NCBI RefSeq assembly: GCF_000718015.1
Contig: NZ_JODY01000061.1
Span: 1-16,873 of the forward strand
From: Streptomyces catenulae
GTDB taxonomy: Bacteria > Actinomycetota > Actinomycetes > Streptomycetales > Streptomycetaceae
Length of the DNA stretch: 16,873 nt
Direction of reading: 5' to 3'
Part shown: positions 1-7,928 of the stretch, in pieces
How the letters are laid out: each line of letters opens with the position of its first letter
Position numbering within the stretch: the stretch's first letter is position 1
Position numbers and translations under genes: made by a program
The notes under the pieces: generated by a model
Databases searched by the model: none
Told to the model about the DNA's origin: nothing
Seen by the model: the letters and a program-made list of their open reading frames with translations, nothing else

Positions 1-57
1 CCTCCCGCCCCCACCCCTCCCCACCCCTCACCCCACCCCCGTGCGATCGCGCGCGGC

Positions 58-1401
58 GTGCCGGGGCGGCTCGTCGCGTTGGCGCGCCGGGCGGTGCGCC
101 GTGCGGCGGTCTCCCTGCGGTGGAAGATCGCGTTGACGGTGACCGCGGTGTGCTGCACCGTCGCCGCGGTCCTCGGCGTGCTGGTGCACAACGCGGTGGC
201 CCGTCAGACCGTCGGCCAGGTCCGCAAGGAGACGCGCGCGGATCTCGACATCGCCCTGGACCTCTTCGAGTACGGCACCTCCCGCGAAGGCATCAACTCC
301 GTCCTGGACCCACCCCAACTACCCGAGCCGCTACGGAAGTTGGTGCGGAGTGGCCGTCAGGGCAGCATGGTCGGGACATATCAGGGGCGTCCCGTCATGT
401 GGGCGGCGGCGCCCGCGGGCGACCAGATCATGGCCGTGTGGTCGCCGTACGGGAACACCAGCCGGTCCCTGGAGAAGTTCGACACGGCGATCCTCGGGTC
501 GGCGGTGCTGGCCGCGACGGCGGTGGCGCTCGCCGGACTGTTCCTCGCGCACCGGATCAGCCGCCGGTTGACGAGGACCGCGGCCGTCGCCCGCCGGATC
601 ACCGCGGGCGATCTCGACGCCCGGGTCGGCGCGCCACCGGGCGGCGGGCCGGACGAGACCGCCGGGGGCGGCGCGTCCGGCGGCGACGAGGTGGCGGCGG
701 TCGCCGCGGCGCTGGACTCGGTGGCCGGTTCGCTGCAGAGCCGGCTCCAGGCCGAGCAGCGCTTCACCGCCGATGTGGCGCACGAACTGCGTACCCCGCT
801 GACGGGCATCCTGGCCTCGGCCGCTCTGCTCCCGGAGGGCCGCCCCAAGGAAATGATCAACGACCGGCTGCGGGCGCTGCACCGGCTCACCGAGGATCTG
901 CTGGAGATCTCCCGCCTCGACTCCGGCGCCGAACACGCCGACCTCGACTCCTACGACCTGGGCACGCTCGTCGAACGCGGTGTGCACGCCACCGGCCTCG
1001 ACACGGAGGTCCGGACAGTCTCCTCCGGCGTCGTCGAAACGGACCGGCGGCGCCTGGACCGCATCCTCACCAACCTCGTCCTCAACGCGCACCGCCACGG
1101 CCACCCGCCGGTCGTCGTCACCGTCGACGCGGCCCCGGGCGGTGTGCCGGGCCGTGCGCCGACGATCGAGGTACGCGATCACGGCGCGGGCTACCCGGAC
1201 GATCTGCTGCGGCACGGCCCGCGGCGCTTCCGCACCGATGCGCCGGGCCGTGGCCGCGGTCACGGTCTGGGCCTGACCATCGCCGTCGGCCAGGCCGCGG
1301 TCCTCGGCATCGACCTGCGTTTCTCCCAGGCACCCGACGGCGGCGCCCGCGCGACCCTGCACCTTCCCCCGCCTTCCCCCGAACACGATCACACCCCCTG
1401 A
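58..1401 (+). CDS. HAMP-domain sensor histidine kinase
   Basis: Membrane sensor kinase of a two-component system (447 aa): it should autophosphorylate on histidine and pass the phosphate to a response regulator. The N-terminus is basic, a first membrane segment spans about 24-46, an extracytoplasmic region of about 100 residues follows, and a second membrane segment spans about 145-165 and leads into a HAMP linker. The dimerisation/phosphoacceptor box has AHELRTP with His242. The ATP-binding part shows the N box (N339/N343), DHGAGYP (374-380) and GHGLGLT (401-407). A low-complexity Gly-rich stretch (191-209) lies in the HAMP region. The GTG at 58 is the first start in this frame, but no clear Shine-Dalgarno sequence precedes it. 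The partner regulator is probably just left of the window. It is convergent with recQ. The ligand cannot be read from the sequence. Confidence 0.9.
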   Translation: MPGRLVALARRAVRRAAVSLRWKIALTVTAVCCTVAAVLGVLVHNAVARQTVGQVRKETRADLDIALDLFEYGTSREGINSVLDPPQLPEPLRKLVRSGRQGSMVGTYQGRPVMWAAAPAGDQIMAVWSPYGNTSRSLEKFDTAILGSAVLAATAVALAGLFLAHRISRRLTRTAAVARRITAGDLDARVGAPPGGGPDETAGGGASGGDEVAAVAAALDSVAGSLQSRLQAEQRFTADVAHELRTPLTGILASAALLPEGRPKEMINDRLRALHRLTEDLLEISRLDSGAEHADLDSYDLGTLVERGVHATGLDTEVRTVSSGVVETDRRRLDRILTNLVLNAHRHGHPPVVVTVDAAPGGVPGRAPTIEVRDHGAGYPDDLLRHGPRRFRTDAPGRGRGHGLGLTIAVGQAAVLGIDLRFSQAPDGGARATLHLPPPSPEHDHTP

Positions 1402-1425
1402 GCTGCGGTTTCCCCGTCACCGGGC

Positions 1426-1462
1426 GGAGGGTGGGGCGACCCGGAAGCCGGGCCGTCCCTCC
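1426..1462. terminator. Hairpin between convergent kinase and recQ genes
   Basis: GGAGGG (1426-1431) can pair with CCCTCC (1457-1462), enclosing an inner stem CCCGG (1440-1444), loop AAG, CCGGG (1448-1452). It sits in the 99-bp gap between two convergent genes, where a terminator acting in both directions is expected. There is no T-tract, which is common in actinomycetes. A second possible stem, GGCGCC/GGCGCC, lies close by at about 1464-1482. Confidence 0.45.
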
Positions 1463-1500
1463 CGGCGCCCGGAATCAGGCGCCGCCCGAACCCCTTGCCG

Positions 1501-3570
1501 TCACCAGTCGATGTCCTCCGGCGGCTCCGGCGCGTCCCAGTCCTCCGGCGGAGGCTCGGGCAGGTCCGTGGCGCCCGCCGGTCCGTCGAAGTGACCCGGA
1601 CCGCCCGCCCGCCGGGCCGCGGGCGAGGCGGCAGCCGCCGCGGGCCGCGCCGCCGCACCGACCGGCTGCCCGGCAGCGGCCGCGGCACCGTCCCCGCCGT
1701 CGCCGCCCGCGAGCACCTCCAGAATCTGCGCGCCGTACTTCGCCAGCTTGTTCTCGCCCACGCCGTTGACCGTGCCCAGCTCCGCGGTGGTGGCCGGGCG
1801 GGCGACGGCGATCTCCCGCAGCGTCGCGTCGTGGAAGATCACATACGCCGGGACGCCCTGCTCCTTCGCCGTGCTGCCGCGCCAGGCACGCAGCGCCTCG
1901 AAGACCGGAAGCGCCGCCTCCGGCAGATCGACCGGCGCCCGCTTCCCCTTCGACGACTTCGCCTTCGCCGCGCGCGCCGCCTTCTCCGGCTCCCGCCGCA
2001 TCGGCACCTCACGGCCCCCGCGCAGCACCTCACCGCTCGCCTCGGTCAGCACCAGCGTGCCGTAGTCACCCTCGACGGCCAGCAGCCCCTGCGCCAGCAA
2101 CTGCCGCACCACGCCCCGCCACTCGACGTCCCGCAGATCGGCGCCGATCCCGAAGACGCTCAGCGCGTCGTGGTCGAACTGGACGACCTTCGCGGTCTTG
2201 CGGCCCAGCAGGATGTCGATGATCTGCCCGGCGCCGAACTTCTGCCCGCGCTCCCGCTTCAGCCGCACGATCGTCGACAGCAGCTTCTGCGCGGGTACGG
2301 TGCCGTCCCAGGTCTGCGGCGGCGCCAGGCAGGTGTCGCAGTTGCCGCACGCCGCGCTCTCCTGGCCGAAGTAGGCCAGCAGCCGCACCCGGCGGCACTG
2401 CACCGTCTCGCAGAGCGCGAGCATCGCGTCCAGATGCGCCGACAGCCGCCGCCGGTGCGCGTCGTCCCCCTCCGAACCGTCGATCATCTTCCGTTGCTGC
2501 ACCACATCCTGCAGCCCGTACGCCAGCCACGCCGTCGACGGCTGGCCGTCCCGCCCGGCACGGCCCGTCTCCTGGTAGTAGCCCTCCACCGACTTCGGCA
2601 GATCCAGATGGGCCACGAACCGTACGTCGGGCTTGTCGATGCCCATGCCGAACGCGATGGTGGCGACGACGACCAGGCCGTCCTCCCGCAGGAAGCGCGA
2701 CTGGTGCGCGGCACGCGTCCGGGCGTCCAGCCCCGCGTGGTACGGCACCGCGGCGACGCCGTTCTCCACCAGGAACTGGGCGGTCTTCTCCACCGAGGCG
2801 CGGGAGAGGCAGTAGACGATGCCGGCGTCCCCGGCGTGCTCGGTGCGCAGCAGCTCCAGCAGCTGGCGCTTCGGCTCGTTCTTCGGCGCGATGCGGTACT
2901 GGATGTTGGGCCGGTCGAAGCTCGCCACGAAGTGCCGTGCCTCGCCCATCGACAGCCGCGAGGTGATCTCGGAGTGCGTCGCCCCGGTGGCCGTCGCGGT
3001 CAGCGCGATCCGCGGGACCTCGGGCCACCGCTCGTGCAGCATCGACAGCGCCAGATAGTCCGGCCGGAAATCGTGGCCCCACTGGGCGACACAGTGCGCC
3101 TCGTCGATCGCGAAGAGGGAGATCTTGCCGCGGTCCAGCAGGCTCAGCGTCTGCTCGACGCGCAGCCGCTCCGGCGCCAGATACAGCAGGTCCAGCTCCC
3201 CGGCGAGGAACTCCGCCTCCACCAGCCGCCGCTCCTCGACATCCTGTGTGGAGTTGAGGAACCCGGCCCGCACACCCAGCGCCCGCAACGCGTCGACCTG
3301 GTCCTGCATCAATGCGATCAGCGGTGAGATCACGATGCCGACGCCCGGCCGCACCAGCGACGGAATCTGGTAGCACAGCGATTTGCCGCCACCCGTCGGC
3401 ATCAGTACGACGGCGTCCCCGCCGCCGATCACATGCTCGATGATCTCCTGCTGACTGCCGCGGAAGGCGTCGTAACCGAACACCCGGCGCAGCACCTGCA
3501 CCGCCTCGCCCACATCCGGCTCGCCCACCATCTCGCTGCCTGCGCTTCCTGCCACGTCGACCTCACCCAT
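1501..3570 (-). CDS. recQ: ATP-dependent DNA helicase RecQ
   Basis: 3'-5' DNA helicase acting in recombination and repair of stalled forks. From the ATG at 3570 the protein is 689 aa. Visible helicase motifs: Walker A TGGGKS (59-64), DEAH (156-159), TATAT motif III (191-195) and [10 protein letters not shown] motif VI (333-342). The zinc-binding cysteines are C392, C408, C411 and C414. A winged-helix RQC region spans about 425-515 and an HRDC domain about 550-622. An Ala/Gly/Pro-rich linker follows, ending in an acidic tail (672-689). The frame is open to 3684, but the ATG at 3570 starts just before the conserved N-terminal helix and avoids an unconserved Arg-rich extension. Only a weak ribosome site is visible. 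It may be read together with the DUF2000 gene upstream, after a 133-bp gap. All catalytic motifs are intact. Confidence 0.95.
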   Translation of the reverse strand: MGEVDVAGSAGSEMVGEPDVGEAVQVLRRVFGYDAFRGSQQEIIEHVIGGGDAVVLMPTGGGKSLCYQIPSLVRPGVGIVISPLIALMQDQVDALRALGVRAGFLNSTQDVEERRLVEAEFLAGELDLLYLAPERLRVEQTLSLLDRGKISLFAIDEAHCVAQWGHDFRPDYLALSMLHERWPEVPRIALTATATGATHSEITSRLSMGEARHFVASFDRPNIQYRIAPKNEPKRQLLELLRTEHAGDAGIVYCLSRASVEKTAQFLVENGVAAVPYHAGLDARTRAAHQSRFLREDGLVVVATIAFGMGIDKPDVRFVAHLDLPKSVEGYYQETGRAGRDGQPSTAWLAYGLQDVVQQRKMIDGSEGDDAHRRRLSAHLDAMLALCETVQCRRVRLLAYFGQESAACGNCDTCLAPPQTWDGTVPAQKLLSTIVRLKRERGQKFGAGQIIDILLGRKTAKVVQFDHDALSVFGIGADLRDVEWRGVVRQLLAQGLLAVEGDYGTLVLTEASGEVLRGGREVPMRREPEKAARAAKAKSSKGKRAPVDLPEAALPVFEALRAWRGSTAKEQGVPAYVIFHDATLREIAVARPATTAELGTVNGVGENKLAKYGAQILEVLAGGDGGDGAAAAAGQPVGAAARPAAAAASPAARRAGGPGHFDGPAGATDLPEPPPEDWDAPEPPEDIDW

Positions 3571-3703
3571 GCCTGAAAGCGTACGAGGAATCCACCCGAC
3601 CACGCCGAGCCTGTGGACAACTCCGCTCCGTGCACGCCACCCGGCCCGCGGCCCCACCGCGGAGCACCCGGGCCGAACGGGCATCCACGCAGCTCAGGCA
3701 GGA

Positions 3704-4135
3704 TCACGGATGCATCCGCGCCCCCTTGACCACCTTGTCCACCGCATTGCGCGGTCCGTACACGGCCAGTCCCACCACATCCCGCTGATCCGCCGGTACG
3801 GCCCGGACCGCCGCGCGGTTCTCGCGGTCGTTGCCGGTGGCGAAGAGGTCCGAGGTGAACACCGAGCAGGAGAGCGCACGGGACACGGCACGGCCGTGGG
3901 CGCTGGCCAGGACCTCCTACGTCCCCTCGAAGACCAGCACGGGCCGGCGGAACATCGGCAGATAAGGGGCCCCGTCGGCGTCCGCGTACGGCTCGCCGAC
4001 GGCCTCGGGGAGCTCCGTGCCGACACCGCTGACCAGGAAGGCGGTCACATTCAGCCGCTGCCGGACCGCCAGATCCTCCCGCAGCAGCACCGCGATCTTG
4101 GTGTCGAAACGTACCGGGGCGTTCTCGTTCGTCAT
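3704..4135 (-). pseudogene. DUF2000 family protein, interrupted by in-frame TAG
   Basis: From the ATG at 4135 the frame encodes FDTKIAVLLREDLAVRQRLN and continues through ELPEAVGEPY and PMFRRPVLVFEGT, then hits TAG at 3917-3919 (codon 73). The same frame goes straight on for 71 more codons with family-like sequence (SCSVFTSDLFATGNDRENR, then YGPRNAVDKVVKGARMHP) to the stop at 3704. The joined length of about 143 aa is normal for DUF2000, a small family of unknown biochemical function. A single base change (AAG or CAG to TAG) explains the break; there is no frameshift. A GTG at 3884-3886 could in principle restart translation of the second half, but no good ribosome site precedes it. The gene is divergent from the AraC regulator 50 bp away, and I recall this as a recurring DUF2000/AraC pairing. 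Alternatives are a sequencing error or a recent inactivation. Confidence 0.8.
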
Positions 4136-4185
4136 GCCCCCGAGGCTGCCAACCGCCCCGCCGCGCCCCCCCGCACGTTCTTTGC

Positions 4186-5037
4186 ATGGTGGCGCGGCAG
4201 GAGGTGTCCGCATGGCGCCCCGGCGTCCCGGGGGTCGTGGAGGTGCTGCACGCCCGGTTCACCGAGCACGCCTACCCGATGCACCTCCACGACGAGTGGA
4301 CGCTGCTCATCGTCGACGACGGCGCCGTCCGCTACGACCTGAACCGCCGCGCACACGGCGCCCCGCACGGCACGGTCACCCTGCTCCCACCCCAGGTCCC
4401 GCACAACGGCTCGTCCGCCACCACCCGCGGCTTCCGCAAACGCGTCCTCTACCTGGACCTGACCCAACTGGACGAGGGCTTCATCGGCCCCGCGGTGGAC
4501 GGCCCGGACCTCGCCGACGCCCTGCTCCGCCGCCGCGTCGACCAACTGCACACCGCCCTGGCGTCCCCGGGCGACGAGCTGGAGGCCGAAAGTCGCCTCA
4601 CCCTCGTCGCCGAACGGCTCCGCGGCCATCTGCGCCCCCGCCTCCGCACCACCCCGCCCCGCAACGGCACGGCCCACGCCCTGCGCGACCTCCTCGACGA
4701 ACGGCTGCTCCCCGGCCTACGCCTGGCCGAGGCCGCGCGGCTGCTCCACACCCACCCCGCCCACCTGGTAAGCGCGTTCACCGCCGCGTTCGGCATCCCC
4801 CCGCGCCGCGACCTCACGGCCCGCCGCATCGACCACGCCCGCCCCCTGCTCCTCGACGGCCTACCCCCGGCGGAGACGGCAACCGCCAGCGGCTTCTACG
4901 ACCAACCCCACCTCACCCGCCACTTCAAACGCATCCCGGGCATCCCACCGGGCCACTTCGCCCGAGGGCCGTCCATCTCCGGCGAGCGCCGCGAACAACG
5001 CCCGCGGAACGCTCGGCCCGTCGCCGACGGCGTCTGA
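4186..5037 (+). CDS. AraC family transcriptional regulator
   Basis: DNA-binding regulator of 283 aa. The N-terminal half is a cupin-like sensing domain with the HxH of MHLHDEW (H33, H35) and VPH at 71-73, which is the AraC_binding type. The C-terminal domain carries two helix-turn-helix units, about 178-200 (LRLAEAARLLHTHPAHLVSAF) and about 228-250 (PAETATASGFYDQPHLTRHFK). The second has the usual GFYDQPHLTRHFKR signature of AraC proteins. The ATG at 4186 opens 50 bp from the divergent DUF2000 gene, so the two probably share a control region and the regulator probably acts on that gene. No strong Shine-Dalgarno sequence is visible. The inducer is unknown; nothing suggests a link to the biosynthetic genes further right. 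Confidence 0.9.
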   Translation: MVARQEVSAWRPGVPGVVEVLHARFTEHAYPMHLHDEWTLLIVDDGAVRYDLNRRAHGAPHGTVTLLPPQVPHNGSSATTRGFRKRVLYLDLTQLDEGFIGPAVDGPDLADALLRRRVDQLHTALASPGDELEAESRLTLVAERLRGHLRPRLRTTPPRNGTAHALRDLLDERLLPGLRLAEAARLLHTHPAHLVSAFTAAFGIPPRRDLTARRIDHARPLLLDGLPPAETATASGFYDQPHLTRHFKRIPGIPPGHFARGPSISGERREQRPRNARPVADGV

Positions 5038-5227
5038 AGTCCTTCCTGCGGGACATGAGTTGCTAGGGGCCTCGCACAGCTCCTCCGGCTCCGGCTCCCC
5101 GCCCTCACGGACCAGGGCCATGCGGTCTCCGCACGAGCCCAATCAGCATCCCGAGGGCGCGTCAGTACGGCCACCGTCTGCCAGGTATGCCACTTGCTCG
5201 CCATGCGACCCACCGCCCACGCGGCGC

Positions 5228-5269
5228 GTCCGGCCTGGTCGGGACGTACGCGCCCCGATCAGGCCGGAC
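5228..5269. repeat. 16-bp inverted repeat before the acetyltransferase gene
   Basis: Arms 5228-5243 and 5254-5269 pair over 16 bp with one G-T wobble (core CCGGCCTGGTCGGG / CCCGATCAGGCCGG) around a 10-nt loop. It lies 190 bp after the AraC stop codon and 43 bp before the acetyltransferase start. It could be a terminator for the AraC transcript, or a leader or operator structure for the next gene. No T-tract follows on either strand. I see no gene in the rest of this 275-bp gap. Confidence 0.6.
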
Positions 5270-5312
5270 AAACGGATGGGCGGGGCGGGCGTCACGCGGC
5301 AGGATGCTTCGT

Positions 5313-5873
5313 ATGCCCTTGCCTACACCCGAGTTGCACACCGCCCGCCTGCGGCTGCGGCCGTTCACCGACGCCGACGCGGCGCCGCTCCACGCGCTGC
5401 ACAGCAGCGCCGACGTGCTGCGCTACTGGGACTCCCCGCCGTGGACCGAACCGTCCCGCGCCCAGCGGTTCCTCACGACCTGCCGGACGATGGAGGAGGA
5501 AGGCACGGGAGCGCGGGTGGCCGTCGACCGCCTCTCCGACGGCGCGTTCATCGGCTGGTGCGGCCTGACCGGCTGGAACCCGGACTTCCGCAGCGCGTCC
5601 CTGGGCTACGTCTTCGCCGCCGCCGCGTGGGGCCACGGCTACGCCACGGAGACCGCGGGCGCCGTCCTGCGGTGGGCGTTCGACACCCTGGACCTGAACC
5701 GCGTCCAGGCCGAGACCGACACCCGTAACGCGGCGTCCGCCCGGGTCCTGGAGAAGCTCGGCTTCGTCCGCGAAGGCACCCTCCGCGAGGACTGCATCGT
5801 CAACGGCGACGTCTCCGACTCCTGGATCTTCGGCCTCCTCCGCCGCGAGCGGCCCCCAACGACCGACCACTAG
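5313..5873 (+). CDS. GNAT family N-acetyltransferase (RimJ/RimL type)
   Basis: Acetyl-CoA-dependent N-acetyltransferase of the Acetyltransf_3 group (186 aa); members acetylate N-termini of ribosomal proteins or small amines. The typical opening is TARLRLRPFTDADA (10-23). The acetyl-CoA loop is AWGHGYATE (105-113), and TRNAASARVLEKLGFVREGT (137-156) is the standard C-terminal motif. An upstream ATG at 5304 is in frame, but the ATG at 5313 has AGGA at the right distance (AGG at 5301-5303) and starts directly on conserved sequence, so I chose it. It appears to be a single gene, with a hairpin just upstream. The substrate cannot be inferred. Confidence 0.9.
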   Translation: MPLPTPELHTARLRLRPFTDADAAPLHALHSSADVLRYWDSPPWTEPSRAQRFLTTCRTMEEEGTGARVAVDRLSDGAFIGWCGLTGWNPDFRSASLGYVFAAAAWGHGYATETAGAVLRWAFDTLDLNRVQAETDTRNAASARVLEKLGFVREGTLREDCIVNGDVSDSWIFGLLRRERPPTTDH

Positions 5874-6050
5874 CCCCGAACCTGCCCACCCTCCGGGTCC
5901 GCCCCCCGGTCACTGCGGTCCGCTCCGGCTAACTCAACGCCTCCGCGTGCCCCGCCCGCCGCTGACCATCCAGTAACGCGTAGCGTCCGCCCGTCACGAC
6001 AACCTTCTCCTCGGCGCACACCCCATGTGACCCAAACCCGCGCCGGACGC

Positions 6051-6088
6051 CAGAGACCCTGCCGTCCACTCGAACGACAGGGCCTCTG
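6051..6088 (-). terminator. Terminator hairpin for tRNA-Arg
   Basis: Arms 6051-6065 and 6074-6088 with an 8-nt loop. In the minus-strand RNA all 15 positions pair, two of them as G-U wobbles. Read as plus-strand RNA the same two positions are A-C mismatches, so the structure is built for minus-strand transcripts. It starts 17 nt after the 3' end of the tRNA. The rest of the 5874-6104 gap shows no gene. Confidence 0.7.
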
Positions 6089-6104
6089 ACCTGCTACTTC
6101 TCTG

Positions 6105-6177
6105 TGCCCCCGGCAGGATTCGAACCTGCGACACCCGCTTTAGGAGAGCGGTGCTCTATCCCCTGAGCTACGGAGGC
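6105..6177 (-). tRNA. tRNA-Arg (anticodon CCT)
   Basis: 73-nt cloverleaf on the minus strand. The acceptor arm GCCTCCG pairs with CGGGGGC with one G-T wobble, and the discriminator base is A. The D arm contains AGCTCAGGGGATAGAGC. The anticodon stem CCGCT/AGCGG holds the loop CTCCTAA, giving anticodon CCT, which reads AGG. The T arm is GCAGG-TTCGAAT-CCTGC. The 3' CCA is not encoded. It reads a rare arginine codon in such GC-rich genomes. It lies at the left border of the cyclodipeptide locus, but with its 3' end facing away from it. Confidence 0.96.
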
Positions 6178-6233
6178 GGGGCCTTGCGTGAAACGTGGAG
6201 GAGGGCTCTGGGCTTCTTCCGGTTTCGGCAAGA

Positions 6234-6257
6234 GGGACCGCCGGGAGCGGCGGTCCC
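6234..6257. repeat. Perfect 10-bp hairpin between tRNA-Arg and methyltransferase
   Basis: GGGACCGCCG (6234-6243), loop GGAG, CGGCGGTCCC (6248-6257), without a mismatch. It lies 57 bp upstream of the tRNA on the minus strand and about 350 bp upstream of the methyltransferase on the plus strand. It is not in a normal terminator position for any gene in the window. It could end an unseen short transcript, insulate the two divergent units or bind a regulator. Confidence 0.6.
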
Positions 6258-6360
6258 AGACAGGTTAGCGGATGGGGGTGGGTGGTGGGGCTGGGGCCGG
6301 TGTCCGGGCTCCGGTCGGATCTGCGGGCGGTTCGGATGGTCGGCCCGCCCGCCGAGCGAG

Positions 6361-6508
6361 CCGAACGAGCCACGACGGCCACGAGGATCACGAGGACCAC
6401 GAGCACCACGACGGCCGCGACAGTCACGAGGGCCACTGGGGCCACTAGGGCCACTGGGGCCAAGGACCCACGACGGCCACGACGGCCATGACGGCCACCA
6501 CGGCCACC
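6361..6508. repeat. Degenerate 9-bp tandem repeat (consensus CCACGACGG)
   Basis: About 16 consecutive units of 9 bp, for example CCACGACGG (6370), CCACGAGGA (6379), TCACGAGGA (6388), CCACTGGGG (6433 and 6451) and CCATGACGG (6486). One unit is only 8 bp (6460-6467), which shifts the phase. Because the unit is a multiple of three, several frames stay open on both strands and give repetitive peptides, but none has a credible start, ribosome site or family resemblance. The remainder of the gene-free stretch 6178-6603 (426 bp) holds only the hairpin at 6234-6257 and presumably the promoter of the methyltransferase operon. Confidence 0.75.
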
Positions 6509-6603
6509 CCCTCCACCCGCCCCCCCCGAGCGGCCATTCCGGCGCATTCGTTGGCGGATCTGTGCGGCGGGTGTCGTGTGGGGGCACGGATTGTTTGTCC
6601 GGT

Positions 6604-7326
6604 ATGTGGCTGGAGGGTCCGTTGGGTCAGCAATATGACGCGATTGCGGTGCGGGACGCGGAGGTCGAGCGGGTGGTGGGGCCCTACCGGGAGCGGGTGG
6701 AGGTTCCTTCGCTGGTGGGGGCTCTGGGGGTGGTCGAGGGGGCTTCGGTGCTGGATGTGGGGTGCGGGTCGGGGGCGTATGCGCGGTTGTTGAGGCGGCG
6801 GGGGGCGGCCGAGGTGGTGGGGGTGGATGTGTCGGCGGCGATGGTGGCCGAGGCGCGGCGGGCGGAGGAGCGGGAGCCGTTGGGGGTGCGGTACGAGGTG
6901 CACGACCTGGTGGATCTGCCGGTGCTGGGGGAGTTCTCGGCGGCGGTCGCCGTCGCGGTGCTGCACTACGCGGACAGTCGGCGGGCCCTGGCGCGGATGT
7001 GCGAGCGGATCTGCGCGAACCTCGCGCCCGGGGGCCGGTTGCTGGCGCTGGTGGGCAATCCGCGCCTGGTGGCGGATGTGCCGCAGGCGAACGGGTTCGT
7101 CGTGCACCGGCCGGAGGGCCTCCGGGACGGGGACCCGTACACGATCTCCGTGCCGACCGTTCCCCCGACCATGTTGCGGGTGCACCACTGGGACTGCGGG
7201 ACGTTCGAGGAGGTGCTGCTCGGGGCGGGGTTCGCCCGGGTCGTCTGGGAGCCGTTGCGGGGCCTGGCCGACGGGGACGGCGGCGGTGAGCCGGTGAATC
7301 TTCTGTTGCGCGCGGAGAAGGGGTAG
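6604..7326 (+). CDS. Class I SAM-dependent methyltransferase (cyclodipeptide tailoring)
   Basis: Predicted methyltransferase of 240 aa that transfers a methyl group from S-adenosylmethionine. The Rossmann signature is VLDVGCGSGAYA (49-60), the acidic residue after beta-2 is in VVGVDVSAAM (D75), the region after beta-4 reads AVAVLHYADS (116-125), and APGGRLL lies at 141-147. The frame is open far upstream, but the ATG at 6604 starts just before the conserved part and excludes the tandem-repeat region. The ribosome site is poor. The next gene begins 2 bp after its stop, so it is co-transcribed with the cyclic dipeptide oxidase genes. By context it probably methylates a diketopiperazine, on a ring nitrogen or a side-chain oxygen. 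The target atom cannot be told from sequence. I recall a similar gene beginning the nocazine locus. Confidence 0.85.
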   Translation: MWLEGPLGQQYDAIAVRDAEVERVVGPYRERVEVPSLVGALGVVEGASVLDVGCGSGAYARLLRRRGAAEVVGVDVSAAMVAEARRAEEREPLGVRYEVHDLVDLPVLGEFSAAVAVAVLHYADSRRALARMCERICANLAPGGRLLALVGNPRLVADVPQANGFVVHRPEGLRDGDPYTISVPTVPPTMLRVHHWDCGTFEEVLLGAGFARVVWEPLRGLADGDGGGEPVNLLLRAEKG

Positions 7327-7328
7327 CG

Positions 7329-7928
7329 GTGGACAGGGAAGCGCAGGCGCAGGTGGGAACGGCCGGGCCGGGGCCGGGCGTACGGATCGCCGCGGCCCGT
7401 GGCGCGGAGACGCTGGACGTCATCCGCACCCGCGGGGTCGTGCGGTCCTACACGGACGAGCCGGTCGGTGACGAACTGCTCGACTCGTTGCTGGAGGCGA
7501 TGCTGGCGGCCCCCTCCGCCTCCAACAAGCAGGCGTGGGCGTTTCTGGCGGTCCGGGCGCCGGAACGGGTGCGGCGGCTGCGGGCGTTCGCGCCGGGGAT
7601 CATCGGGGTGCCGCCCCTCGTACTGGTCGCCTGCGTCGACCACGCGCGGATGACGGGCGATCCCCACCTACGGGACGTCGGCTCGCTCTGTGTGGCCATG
7701 GCGGTGGAGAACTTCCTGCTCGCCGCGCATGCGCAGGGGCTGGGCGGCTGCCCGGTGAGCAGCTTCCTGGCCGAGCCCGTACAGCTGCTCCTGGGGCTGC
7801 CGGGCCACCTCGAACCTCTTCTGCTGGTCCCGGTCGGCCGACCCGACCAGCCCCTTCAGCCCTCGCCCCGCCGCGCCCCACAGGAGGTGGTCCGCCATGA
7901 GTACTGGCACCCCACGCACCCCGGATGA
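7329..7928 (+). CDS. Cyclic dipeptide oxidase, large flavin subunit (AlbA-like nitroreductase fold)
   Basis: Flavoprotein of the nitroreductase superfamily (199 aa) that, with the small subunit, introduces alpha,beta double bonds into cyclodipeptides using oxygen. Resemblance to remembered AlbA of the albonoursin pathway is close: RTRGVVRSYTDEPV (33-46), LLEAMLAAPSASNKQAWAF (54-72), VRRLRAFAPG (81-90), LCVAMAVENFLLAAHAQGLGGCPV (120-143) and VPVGRP (167-172). Residues in RTR...R and APSASNKQ are FMN contacts in this fold. It starts at the GTG at 7329, with AAGGGG overlapping the stop of the methyltransferase gene, which implies coupled translation. Its 3' end overlaps the small-subunit gene by 32 bp, as expected for a fixed-ratio complex. 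Characterised cyclodipeptide oxidases assemble into large filaments. A plain nitroreductase is less likely, given the neighbours. Confidence 0.9.
   Translation: MDREAQAQVGTAGPGPGVRIAAARGAETLDVIRTRGVVRSYTDEPVGDELLDSLLEAMLAAPSASNKQAWAFLAVRAPERVRRLRAFAPGIIGVPPLVLVACVDHARMTGDPHLRDVGSLCVAMAVENFLLAAHAQGLGGCPVSSFLAEPVQLLLGLPGHLEPLLLVPVGRPDQPLQPSPRRAPQEVVRHEYWHPTHPG

Noticed and set aside
1495..3327. 610-codon open frame on the plus strand opposite recQ
   Set aside because: It mirrors the helicase codons in antisense, has Arg/Gln/Leu-biased composition and shows no family motif. It is a by-product of GC-rich codon use.
5038..5312. Short antisense frames in the gap after the AraC gene
   Set aside because: Reading frames up to about 105 codons lack recognisable sequence and good start signals.
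6105..6177. tRNA-Arg as the integration site of a mobile island carrying the cyclodipeptide genes
   Set aside because: Elements normally insert at the 3' end of a tRNA, which here faces left, away from the cluster. No integrase and no second copy of the tRNA end were seen.
6361..6508. Tandem repeat as a CRISPR array
   Set aside because: Units are 9 bp, directly adjacent and degenerate, without spacers or cas genes.
6151..6603. N-terminal extension of the methyltransferase through the repeat region
   Set aside because: The extension would begin inside the tRNA gene and run through low-complexity repeats. The conserved protein begins at 6604.
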